Shown: piece by piece, positions 32,511-42,460 of the stretch | Numbering within the stretch: the stretch's first letter is position 1 | Layout of the letters: each line of letters begins with the position of its first letter | Assembly (NCBI RefSeq): GCF_000149955.1 | Contig: NC_030990.1 | Span: 1 to 64,000, forward strand | From: Fusarium oxysporum f. sp. lycopersici 4287 | Lineage: Eukaryota > Ascomycota > Sordariomycetes > Hypocreales > Nectriaceae | Direction of reading: 5' to 3' | Length of the DNA stretch: 64,000 nt | Notes under the pieces: model-generated | Databases searched by the model: none | What the model was told of the DNA's origin: nothing | Seen by the model: the letters and a program-made list of their open reading frames with translations, nothing else | Made by a program: the position numbers and the translations under genes

Positions 32511-34112
32511 CTACAATTTAAATTTTATACCTAGATCCTCCAATACACGGATTGCCACAGGACGCCCGCCGCCCCATACCCCGCCACCTGGATGCATAAA
32601 AGGGCCTGCGAGGTAAAGACCGTTGACGCCAGGAACTCGATATTGGGCCAAGGCAAGGGTAGGACGAGAACCGCCCATCTGATCGAAAGCCATTGAGAGG
32701 CCACAAATATCACCTCTTTGGAAGCTGGACGTGTCATGCTCATGATCAAGGGGGGTCACCGCATGATAGCCCCGAATTTGATCAGGTGTCAAGTCCTCGA
32801 CATACTTGGATAAGTACCGAAAAACCTTGTAGGTGACTTCATCCTTGATTGCATCCCATCCATGGAAGCCAACCTCAGCGTTGTTGGCTCGGACCATCAC
32901 CACAGCATGTAGAAGCGATTTCCCTGGCGGAGCTCTCGTCTGGTCAGCGTTGGTGATGATAGAGGCCCCAATGATTAAGTCCTCAGGTATCTTGCCTTGA
33001 TCTATCTCTTCGTAGCTTTTGAGAAGTGACTCGACACTCCCAGGACAGATGGTATTCATGACCACTTTGTTGGCTACACCGCCAGCCCGGAATCTCAGCG
33101 GCGACTCCATGGCTGCATGGACAACAAAAAGAGTGTACTCAGAAAGTCTCGTTCCCTTTGCTGGAATTGTAACTTCTGGATCTAATCCATCTACAAGCCT
33201 GTCAAGGATATGAGGGTGAATCTGGGCGACTACAGCTTTCCGGACACGAATCTCACCGGCTCTTGTACGGACACCGATTGCGCGACCGTTTTCGGTCACA
33301 ATCTTGATGACTTCAGTGTTGAGGCGCACTTCACCTCCGTGGGCCTCTATGGCGCGAATCACGGCCGCGGTGAATGCTGAACCGCCTCCCTGAGGTACAG
33401 CCAAACCGTATTTGTGTAAGAGACCAATAGCCATGTAGGCCATGACGCCTGTGCCTGGGGTCTTCGGGTGTGCCAGCTGTATTTCCGTGACGAATCGGAG
33501 AATGGCGACTTGGACTGTTGGGTTTTTGAAGTACTGTTCCACCACTTCAAGAGAGCTATTCTTAGCCGCAAACTCGACCGCTTGGGCTATCTCTGGGTGG
33601 GCCGATAGGTCTACAGGCGTTGTTGGTGGAACGAACATAGATGGCATGGATAGCTCGACAAACTTGGTGGCCAATGTAGCAAACTTCAAGTAGACTTGGC
33701 CTTCTGCTTCGTTGGAGAAGTCTGTGATGGTGTCCACGGTCCGTTTCACGTCATGGTACAGTGGAAGAACTCCATCTTCAAAGATGATTGCGTAGGCCGG
33801 TTCCAGCGGGAGATAGCGTAAGCCATACTTTGACTGAAGTTCCAGCTCATCCTTGGTCACGAGGGGGTTCGCCAGGATCATTTGATGGATGGCACTGTGT
33901 CGTTCACTGGTAAATCCTTCTTCTGCCATGGTTAAAGAGGCAACGCCTCCACCAGGATAAGACGCCTTCTCAAGAACGAGAACTTTCTTGCCAGCCTTGG
34001 CGAGGTACGCCGCTGCAATGAGGCCATTGTGACCAGAGCCCACTACAATAATGTCAAATTGGGGGTCTTTTGAAGAGCTAAGGTGACCGAGCTTTGCGTA
34101 GTTGTAAGCCAT
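32511..34112 (-). CDS. Phytoene-desaturase-like FAD oxidoreductase
   Basis: Single exon, 533 residues from ATG 34112 (the frame extends 19 codons further upstream to a second possible start). The N-terminus is a dinucleotide-binding fold, FDIIVVGSGHNGLIAAAYLA with KKVLVLEKASYPGGG. The C-terminus GLYLAGPFMHPGGGVWGGG is the FAD-contacting end of the CrtI/amine-oxidase superfamily. It is most like the PYROXD2/carotenoid-isomerase-like group, not fungal phytoene desaturase proper. The reaction is unknown; a desaturation or aromatising oxidation is plausible. A CGGAATT motif lies 185 bp upstream. Confidence 0.85.
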   Translation of the reverse strand: MAYNYAKLGHLSSSKDPQFDIIVVGSGHNGLIAAAYLAKAGKKVLVLEKASYPGGGVASLTMAEEGFTSERHSAIHQMILANPLVTKDELELQSKYGLRYLPLEPAYAIIFEDGVLPLYHDVKRTVDTITDFSNEAEGQVYLKFATLATKFVELSMPSMFVPPTTPVDLSAHPEIAQAVEFAAKNSSLEVVEQYFKNPTVQVAILRFVTEIQLAHPKTPGTGVMAYMAIGLLHKYGLAVPQGGGSAFTAAVIRAIEAHGGEVRLNTEVIKIVTENGRAIGVRTRAGEIRVRKAVVAQIHPHILDRLVDGLDPEVTIPAKGTRLSEYTLFVVHAAMESPLRFRAGGVANKVVMNTICPGSVESLLKSYEEIDQGKIPEDLIIGASIITNADQTRAPPGKSLLHAVVMVRANNAEVGFHGWDAIKDEVTYKVFRYLSKYVEDLTPDQIRGYHAVTPLDHEHDTSSFQRGDICGLSMAFDQMGGSRPTLALAQYRVPGVNGLYLAGPFMHPGGGVWGGGRPVAIRVLEDLGIKFKL

Positions 34113-34920
34113 GATGAGGAATTGGTGAAAATGAGTATGGATATGCGGAGATAGGAGATTGATCTTCAATATGTCTCTCCAAGGCCCTGACTACTTTATA
34201 CACCTATTGGCGAACCCACAGAGTAATTGGCCTCTGATCCGGGTCCTCCGACCTCATTCATACCTAAGAGCCATGCTTCCTGTATCTGAGGTTCTCGGAA
34301 TTGCGGGGGTGGGGTTTATCTCTCCATATTGCTGTTGGTCGTTGCGGGGTTGAGTCGGGCGCGGGAGATGCGTCAGCTCTTAGCCATATGATGGCATGAA
34401 CTCTAGGTGATATTTCCTAAAAGTCAGAACAAATTTTACGCAGCATACCGGTAGTTACAAGGGCTCGGAGGTATCTGTTACAAAAAATGACGAATTATAG
34501 GTCTTTCAAGCATATGTCTGTTAACCGGGACTGCTCGTTGGAGCCAGCAGTTCCATCGTACCCATATTTCTGAACTGTCGTGCTTACAGTACTTGCGGGA
34601 TAGTAGATAAACGAGTTTCCTACTTGGCTGCATGGTAAACTGTTCAAGGCAGATAACTCTGGTTGGTAATGTGAGAAGGGTTACGCGGTTGCATTTGTAA
34701 ATGTGTGAGTCTAGCTCACCTCCAGGGAAGTAAGGGACCTATAGCAACGAAATTGGACTAAACAGCGTCGTCTTTTGTATAGCTAGCTATAAGAATGTCC
34801 GAAATGACCCATGTCATCTATGATGTAACATTCTCATACACATATTCTGGATAAATCCCTGCAATGAAGGAAACCGGCAAATAGTCATACTAGTAACTCG
34901 ATTGAGCTCTATAAGCTTGC
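34113..34920. other. Intergenic region with a CGGAATT motif
   Basis: Promoter of the FAD oxidoreductase gene, with CGGAATTGCGGGGG at 34296-34309, and the 3' side of the SDR gene. No gene recognised. Confidence 0.45.
34296..34309 (+). promoter_or_regulatory. CGGAATT-GCGGGG motif
   Basis: CGGAATTGCGGGGG, 185 bp upstream of the FAD oxidoreductase ATG. The same CGGAATT...CGGGG arrangement recurs at 50214 and 56406. Confidence 0.5.
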
Positions 34921-35724
34921 TCACGGTAAACTAAACCCTGGTTCAATTCCTTGGTTTACCCATGCCTTTAGCGATTCCTCAAAACCGTCAGAGACGTTAA
35001 CAACATATCCCTCTGTGCTAACCAATTTATCAACTATCCTCCCCGCCACCAGATCTGCCGAGCGACTTTGGGTTGTAACAAAGTTCACGAAGCCGCGGTG
35101 AAACTCATCAGAGGCGTTTCCTTTCAACTCATGGACTGAGTCCGTATAGGTCAGATCAGGGAATACCACACTGACTTTAATATCTCGAGGTCGAAGTGAA
35201 GTGGCCATGCAATATGACATGGAAACCTCTGCGCCCTTGGTGATACAATAGCCCAGCAAATTGTTGGCCACAATAGGCGGTGGAATGAAGGCATTTGGTG
35301 AGGCCGTGTTGACAACCCACCCTTCCCCTCGACTAATCATGTGCGGCAAAAATGCCTGAGCCATGCGCAAGTAGCCCAGAACATTGACGTCGAGTTCATG
35401 TCGAATGTTGTCTGGACTGGCATCAAGCACCCCGCCCGAGCGAACAAGAACCGCATTATTGTACACGATATCAGGGACGCCGGCGCTCTCCAAGACGGAG
35501 GTTGCAAATGCCGCGACCGATTCGTCACTCGTTACATCGCATTGGAAGGCGTAAGCTGAGAGCCCTTTGCGTTTGAGTTCTGCGACAGTCTCTTCCTGCG
35601 GTGCGAGTTGGATGTCTGCAAGCACGACAATGGCCCCTAGCTCTGCAAACTTCACTGATACGGCCTGACCGATACCGCGGGCAGCACCCGTCACGACAAC
35701 GACTTTGCCTTTGCAGTCGTACAT
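34921..35724 (-). CDS. Short-chain dehydrogenase/reductase
   Basis: Single exon, 267 residues from ATG 35724; an open extension upstream is probably untranslated. Classical SDR features: VVVVTGAARGIGQAV (cofactor loop), CDVTSDESV, the NNA motif in IVYNNAVLV, catalytic Ser in NTASPNAF, and YCITKGAE with the Tyr/Lys pair. An Asp after the second strand (VLADIQL) suggests NAD over NADP. The substrate is unknown. It diverges from the regulator at 36124 across a 399-bp promoter that holds a perfect inverted repeat, so the two are likely co-controlled. Confidence 0.9.
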   Translation of the reverse strand: MYDCKGKVVVVTGAARGIGQAVSVKFAELGAIVVLADIQLAPQEETVAELKRKGLSAYAFQCDVTSDESVAAFATSVLESAGVPDIVYNNAVLVRSGGVLDASPDNIRHELDVNVLGYLRMAQAFLPHMISRGEGWVVNTASPNAFIPPPIVANNLLGYCITKGAEVSMSYCMATSLRPRDIKVSVVFPDLTYTDSVHELKGNASDEFHRGFVNFVTTQSRSADLVAGRIVDKLVSTEGYVVNVSDGFEESLKAWVNQGIEPGFSLP

Positions 35725-36123
35725 GGTGAAGTAAGGTATGTAAAATTTTAAATGAGATATCCTTACGCCTAGGCTTGACTCTGTAGGATCTTGTTGAGTA
35801 TATATTTCATTTCCCTTCAGCCCCTGCAATGGGATCTTGTTGGTAATAAACAATCACGCCAACGGAAGACATGCATACCAATGCCGCGCCAAGATACCGA
35901 CTTGGGGTCACCTTCACGAGGAGTAACGATCTACCCGTGGGGCCGATGCCGATATGCGGGGTTGTTTGACCGTCCCGAACTGGGTCTAGGGTTGTTTGCT
36001 CTGGTAGATAGAAAAAGGGGCCCGGCCAACATTTTCCCGCGTTATCATCTCTTTTGCTTGCTCACCTTATCATCTTCCGCTTAAATTCCGACCCCCGCGT
36101 CGGAATGCCTCATACGAGAGAAG
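35725..36123. other. Divergent SDR/regulator promoter
   Basis: 399 bp between the SDR and the C2H2/Zn2Cys6 regulator; contains the inverted repeat at 36085-36106. Confidence 0.5.
36085..36106. promoter_or_regulatory. Perfect inverted repeat ATTCCGAC-N6-GTCGGAAT
   Basis: Two 8-bp arms (36085-36092 and 36099-36106) around a 6-bp spacer (CCCCGC). It holds inverted CCG/CGG triplets, as in Zn2Cys6 dimer sites. It lies 18 bp before the regulator ATG (36124) and about 360 bp from the SDR start. The arms contain the CGGAAT core seen at other promoters. Confidence 0.6.
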
Positions 36124-39100
36124 ATGACTTTATCGTGTCCCGATTGCGATGCAGTCTTCGTCAGGACCGAGCATCTGCAACGCTGCATTCTCTCGGAAGT
36201 GTGATTAGACACTAATCTCGGTAATGACATCCATAGCTAACTTGCATCGAAAGAGACGTCCTTATCCGGCACATGCAAATTCACGACCTCTCTGAGGTAC
36301 CAGCCAAGCACCGCAGAACAACATATGTCGCCAAGGCATGCTCGCAGTGCGCCAAGTCAAAGCAACGCTGCGATGGTCAACTACCCTGTAGTAGATGTAC
36401 ATCGAAGGAGCTAGACTGCTCATACGCAACTCTCTCCTGTAAAAATTCTTTCTTGGCACGCACTGTTAGTGCGGTGCTAGGAGCGGGATTTTCTGCAGGC
36501 CACGCGACCACACAAAAACTGCGGGGACGCTATCGGCTCCCTAACAGCAGTTTTCAGAGAAGGAATTTTGGAGAGTTCGCCTTCTCTGACAACACCTTTG
36601 TCGGATCTAATGGCGGCACCTCAGAACCAGAACGCCTTAGATATCGGAGGGCGATGCCCCGGGCATTCGTAGCGACATCCTTCCGATCAACGACGCCGAT
36701 TGCGATGGGTTTTTCTCCTTTAAAGGCAAGCCGCACCGTCGGCCTCTGATCCCTTCCCGAGGTTTTTCCCTGCCGCCGCGACAGTCGACTACGAGCTACA
36801 ACTTGGTTACTGGAGATTGTGGACTGCGTCAGCAGATGTAGTGATGCGCGAGAGAATTCTGGTCGGTGGAAAAAGTTCGACAATAGATTGCCCTCGAACC
36901 CGCTGACGGGTGACGGGCTTGAGAAATACAGCACCTTTTGTGCCATTGGTATGCTGGATGGTGAAGGAAGCGGGGTATCCTGTACCTAGCTAGCTCAGCA
37001 CGTCTTTTGCTCCAGTAGGAGATTTGGCTTCGTTACAGCCACCCAGACGAAAAATACACATACATACATACATACATACATGCTAGACTGCTCATATGCA
37101 AAGTCAAGAAACCGACGTGCGTCCCAGAGCATGCAAAGCTCTGTGGTCGATCAAGGTAAAACGTCAGTACCCAGCGTTCCAAATCAAGAGCTGCAAAATG
37201 CGGCCACTTCCTCGTATTTGGAGAATCAGTCAGAGGTCAACCCTGTGCAGTTTGGGGATTTTTCGGAAATGGGTAACGCTCCACTCCCGTTCTGGTCACC
37301 AAATGACGTGGAAACAATCACTTCTCTCTTATCTCAGCCACCAATGGTCCTAGACCAGAATCTTGGGTCCGTTTTTGATACTCATGGAGACCTTCAAGGT
37401 TTTAGTTTCAGCAACATAGGAGCTTTCTTGGGCCTGGAGGGTCATCGCTCGCTTGTAGATGAAACCCCAAGCCTATCATCCCAGTCAGCTCCTGATTATT
37501 CATTGGCCGAGACAACAATTCCTCAACATGTTGCTCTAACGCAAGAAATGCCAGCGTCAGCTCCCAGTGAACCCGCTGTGGAGTGTCTTGAAACAGAAGC
37601 CCCGGCACCGACCTTCACCCAAACGTTCAAGTCCCCTGATTCCTCACATGAAAGGTCAAGTGACGTGAATGTCTCAATATTCAATGAAGGCATCTCCCAA
37701 GACTATGATGTGTGGCGAGCAGAGGATTACTGCCATGTGCCGCGTTTGACCGAGGACGTGTACGAAGAAATGACCAAGCATTTTGCACGTTACAATAGTG
37801 ACGACGAATATTGGACTCCTTTTACTTGCAGAAACTTTCCACCAATAACTCATATTAACACCTTCATACAAGTATATTTTGAAGAATTCCACTCCCTTCT
37901 CCCGTTTCTGCACCGAGCAACCTTTGCCCCAACCAGGGACAAATGGATGTTGTCTCTTGGCATTGCTGCAGTTGGCTCCATATTCTCTCGGGCAAAAAAC
38001 TCGAGAACCACTATCTATGATTTACAAGAGTTCCTCCGACGAGCCATACATGTCCAGATCTGTCCGTCAAATGATGAACTTTATATCCCAGGGCTTAACG
38101 TTACCACCAGGTTGAACGCGTGCGAAACTTGCTGCCAGATGTCTCCTTGGTGCAGGCAGCTCTTCTCAATCTACTTGGCATAATGTTTTCCCCACAAATG
38201 TTGTTGTGTGAGGCTGTCCCTACCACAATGACTCTCATCGAGACCTTGTGTCGAAAGATGGCGTGCTACACCAATTTTGACGAGTTTGGTCGACCACTTG
38301 AAACCAAAAGTTCGGGCTATGACAATTGGGCCGAGTGGATCAAGAAGGAAAGCCTGCAGCGCCTCTTTTACTCGCTTTGGGTAAGCCAGCATACGGAAAT
38401 ATAACCATACGATGAAATGCTAGGACTGATGGCATATAAGATTCTCGATTGCCAGCACAGCTGTTTCTGGGCAGGCCCTGGAATAATTACTCTAGACTGC
38501 CTACAGTTACCAGCGCCTTCACATCCGTCACTCTGGGAGGCATCAAGTCAAGAAGCATGGCTTAAAAATCAAAATACCTGTAAGTTGGTTTAACAGAACA
38601 AGTCACCGAAGTTTAGCTGAAAGCTGGATAATCTAGCATCTTACAACGCTCTGTCTTTTCGAAGCGTGCTTCTCGAATTTTATCGCACTCAAAAGATTCT
38701 GAGCCCTGACCCTTTCAACATACTATTACTGAATATTGGAGTCAAATATCATGCCGAAAAGCTTCATCGTGCTCCAATCTACCTAAATATCCTCCAGGAA
38801 CATGCCGAGGCGCTACCACCAACAAAACTCTCTGGTGCCGTTCAAAGTCTCTCCCACCTACTATCAATGTTCATCCATTTACCCGTCCGAGAACTTTATG
38901 CATTTACAGGCTGGCGTGTGACCAGTAGCCAGAGGGCCATTAATAACACCAAGTTGCGTACCTGGATACAAAGCAAAACCGAAGCACGTGCCTCTCTTAT
39001 GCACGCCTGTAAGGCTTGGTCAATGATTCGCAACAGGAAAACAGGGTCACAGCATGAGACAATGGGTTTCTTGCTCGCAGCAGTCATGATATGGGCCTGG

Positions 39101-39382
39101 ATCGAGTTGGGTAAAAAGCCAGAGGTGGAGGACCTGAATCTATTGGTAACTGTTCGGTTGGATCAGGGCACAGACATGCTAAAAGCATGGATAACTCAAA
39201 ACAATGACAGCCGTCTTTATCTCGGTGGCGTAGGTTGTCTGTGGGAAGAGGGAGCAAGCAGGAGGCTGATACATGAGTCTACAAAAACACTTGAGGGTCT
39301 TGACTGGCCACTGGCTCGGGTTTTAGCATTGAATTTACGGGAGCACTACAAGAGTTACCCAGATAAAAGACTTCAAGGATAA
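36124..39382 (+). pseudogene. C2H2-Zn2Cys6 transcription factor interrupted by a SINE-like insertion
   Basis: The 5' part encodes a C2H2-like finger (SCPDCDAVFVRTEHLQR, 36124 onward), a second finger end (RDVLIRHMQIH near 36250) and a zinc cluster ACSQCAKSKQRCDGQLPC with SRCTSKELDC. At 36430 a 652-bp element enters and the frame soon stops. The rest resumes after the duplicated target: 37102-38051, then 38111-38380, 38441-38579 and 38637-39382 (introns 57-60 nt), with the Fungal_trans region (YFEEFHSLLPFLHR, LFYSLWILDCQHSCF). Only a DNA-binding stub of about 158 residues (from 36273) could be made. The frame between the two C2H2 halves is also damaged or depends on a very short 38-nt intron. 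Confidence 0.78.
36430..37081 (+). mobile_element. SINE-like retroelement, copy 1
   Basis: A 652-bp insertion flanked by a 20-bp target duplication with one mismatch (36410-36429, GCTAGACTGCTCATACGCAA; 37082-37101). The 3' end is a CATA-type tetranucleotide repeat (about 37055-37081). The body is about 97% identical by eye to the copy at 56606, with a different tail. Long, variable target duplications and a simple-repeat tail indicate target-primed reverse transcription. The size recalls the Foxy SINE family of Fusarium oxysporum, but I cannot verify sequence identity, and I see no clean pol III A/B boxes. Confidence 0.8.
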
Positions 39383-39660
39383 TAAAGCTTCGAATTACAT
39401 TAGTTACTCAAAACCCTATAGAGCTAAAGCGAGGATCTCTATTCCAACAAGTATCGATCAAGAGGCCTTATTCTCTTGGAGTATACAGGTAGATCACTTA
39501 TAAGAAGTCAAAAGCAGCTTTATAGGTTTCAAAATCTACAACATCTTCTGACAGCAATCGTGGTTTCGGTATTTGATGAGGATCCTTTGCCATACAGCCC
39601 AGAACTAGCTATGGCTACTGCTTGTGAAAGGCCACCGGCATTAAATGCTAGGATACTATC

Positions 39661-40285
39661 CTTGCGGCTGTTGAAGCACTGGGCAATAAGGAGCACCTAA
39701 TCGGTCCTTTTGGGACTGGTGTTGCTCTACATGGCCCGTTGTTCTTGATGCGTCTCGTCATGCCAGGCTTTATCCAGGCCGGACGTGGCACTATCATCAA
39801 CATAGCCTCCAGGGGCGGGACAGTTGATCTCCCTTTTAACACCGCTTACAGTACTAGCAAAGCCGCATTGATACGACTTACTAGCTCTTGGCAGGCTGAA
39901 TTGCAACTGGGAGGCCATGATGGTATTCAATTGTATGCCATTCATCCTGGTGCCGTACCCTCACAAATGACCTCAGCAGGTATTTTACTCCTGTTTGCTA
40001 TCCATCTGCTGTCCTGCTAACTGTTTCTCAAGTATATCCAGAGAAGATAATGGGCGAATATTCGCACCTCGTAAAAGAAATGGCTTAAATGGCAGATACT
40101 TTGATGTCCAGCAAGATCTGAGGGATGTAATAGCCCAGGCTTCGGTACTTAAAGATCACTCAGACCTTTACAAGATGCAAGTAGCATTTCTCGGTGATTT
40201 GCCAAATAATGGTGAGACAGAGAATATAGCTCCAGAGAAAGCTTTTAACTTTCCTGGATATTGGTTTACCTGGCCTTTAATTTAG
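39661..40285 (+). pseudogene. SDR gene remnant
   Basis: The frame reads GTIINIASRGGTVDLPFNTA, then YSTSKAALIRL (Tyr/Lys active site) and YAIHPGAVPSQMTS. After a frame change it reads LNGRYFDVQQDLRDVI and YKMQVAFLGDLPNNG, both typical of a fungal SDR subfamily. The cofactor-binding N-terminus is missing and the piece after the putative intron (from 39976) needs two frames. An inactive relic. Confidence 0.65.
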
Positions 40286-41110
40286 TAAGGGACCTTATTG
40301 AAACGTGTGTATTACTATCTTGCTATCATCATGACAATAGAAACAGTAAGAACAGGACAATCTTTGTAATTTAACCTCCTTTCTGTGGCCTTATTATTCC
40401 GTATTTATTAAATAATAAGTTTAAGGCATTAATAAAAGAAATCAGTTCACTACCTAAACCATGCTGCCGCTTCAGTTTACAACCACAGCCATTGAGTTAA
40501 TTAAAATATTAGGCCTGTACTTTGTATTACACTAGTTACTACCGGGCCTAGCTTCAGGGGTGGTGCTGAAAGGTGCAAGCTTATAGGATTAAGTTACCTA
40601 CTATGACCCTTTAAGGGGGATCCTTGCTTTTGGTCTTTTGGTATTTCAGGAGGGAAGATTTACATTTAGGTTTTCAAGACCATAGCTAAGATTTCTTATC
40701 TTATATAACTCTTTCCGGAAACTTAGCTATTAAAAAGTATATAAATATTTTCTTTAAATAATTAGATTTAAGAAAATAATACTATTATGCTTTAATAATA
40801 ATAATTTCCTCTTATACATTAATATAATTCTAAGAGGGCATTATAATTCCCTAGTTTAGCTAATATAGAAAAATAGTCTTATATTATTACAAGGTTTATA
40901 TAATCATAAATATAAGGTACTTTAATTATATTATATAATAAAGGTAATATATACTATATAATTAATACTAATTAAACTAATTTATAATTATATAACATAT
41001 TATAATATAAAAAAAAGTCTAAGTTAAACTATTTTTATAATTTAGATTTACTAGGTAAGCCTAGAATTAAGTTTATAAAAACATATTATTTAGGCTAAGC
41101 TTAACAGCTA
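40286..41110. other. AT-rich tract (RIP-like)
   Basis: Long TA-rich stretch with no open frames. It looks like a transposon worn by RIP, but no family can be read. Confidence 0.55.
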
Positions 41111-42460
41111 CCCCGCCTCAACTAGGGTAACCATCCTCCTTTCACCTTAAATCCTTGGTTCCACCTTCGTTGGTCTAAGGGGCTAGTCAAAGTCTAATCA
41201 GTCTGACTATTGGAAACCTGGTAACTCCAATCATATGGTGCGACTGACGTGCGCAAGCCTCACCAACGGATGCCATCGCCGCTCAGCATTTCAACGCCTG
41301 TCCAAGTTGACAATCATTATTGCAATTTAGTTAATATCTCTTCCGAGTTCAGTCAAGATGCACGCACTGATATGTTAATCACTTATTATGTCTAACTTGT
41401 CACAAATGCCAATTTGTTTTACAAGCAATATCTCTGTAGTGCAGGCTGACTTGACTATCTTTCTTAGCGATGCATTGCATTAATAACCGGGGCAAAGCGT
41501 CCTAGATAGAATATCCTCACATCTGGTGTTAGGTAAGGTATATACACTATAACCATCTCCCTTTCATGAGTGGCTGATAAAATTACAGGTACCCGTGAAC
41601 CTATCGCCTCTCTGACTAGACTTAATCTGTATCCTTGCACCTGCCCTTTTGCTAAAAGAAAGGCATTCTGAATCGGAGCATCGGGTTTCAACATGGCCTA
41701 TGCTTATCGTTCATTTTGGCCTGTGAGCGTCACATTATACCCTCCTATCATAAGTTGACAGATATTATCTCAACTTCAAATATGCACCGCTCGACCAAGC
41801 TTTGCATCTCATACGCCTTTGACTCGGTATTCCACATTATCGTCCTAGTCGTCTCAGTTGTTGTTCACCCCCAACAAGCAGGTGTTCTCCTTGTTCAACC
41901 CCTATACGTCCAAGCCATTCGACGCCTGCTCATAGGGGACGCGTCATGACCCGCCCCATTAAATATTTGAAGTCTGGCGCCACATATAAAAATTACGTAA
42001 CCTGTCGCTTGTGCTGGATCGCACAGCGGCATTGGGGCTTATGTATGAGGCATCTGGTGCCAAGCTTCGGCTAACGCTGATGCCACGACGGGCCCTAACT
42101 ATGTGGAGATGGGGAAAATACTCCGGCGTACAGGTCAGTATGATCAAGATCGTTGCTCCCGCTTATTATGTACGTTATACGAATATCCGGATTTAAGAAT
42201 CAACAACAGCTTAAACTATATTTAGTCTAGACGTGATTCCACCACATGAAACGAAGGTCCATTCTGCAAAAGTTGTGGGACGACTTACGGTAGTACCAAT
42301 AGCATGACAACGGGTGATACCGTTCCCTGGAGAAAGACGTCCTGTGTTGAAGGCTCGACGCGTCATCTACCACGCGCTAGCACCAGCCTGATGATACTCA
42401 AAACAACCAAGTTCCCGATACGCAATTCCGGTTAGTTGTCTCGTAACAAATGGGCCCACC
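41111..42460. other. Intergenic region, no recognised gene
   Basis: Ordinary base composition. Small open frames at 41464-41694 (minus), 41716-41949 and 42011-42196 (plus) show no family features. The right end holds the promoter of the regulator at 42461. Confidence 0.4.

Noticed and set aside
41464..42196. Several 60-77 codon frames in the intergenic region before 42461.
   Set aside because: No codon pattern, signal or motif supports them; normal noise for this length.
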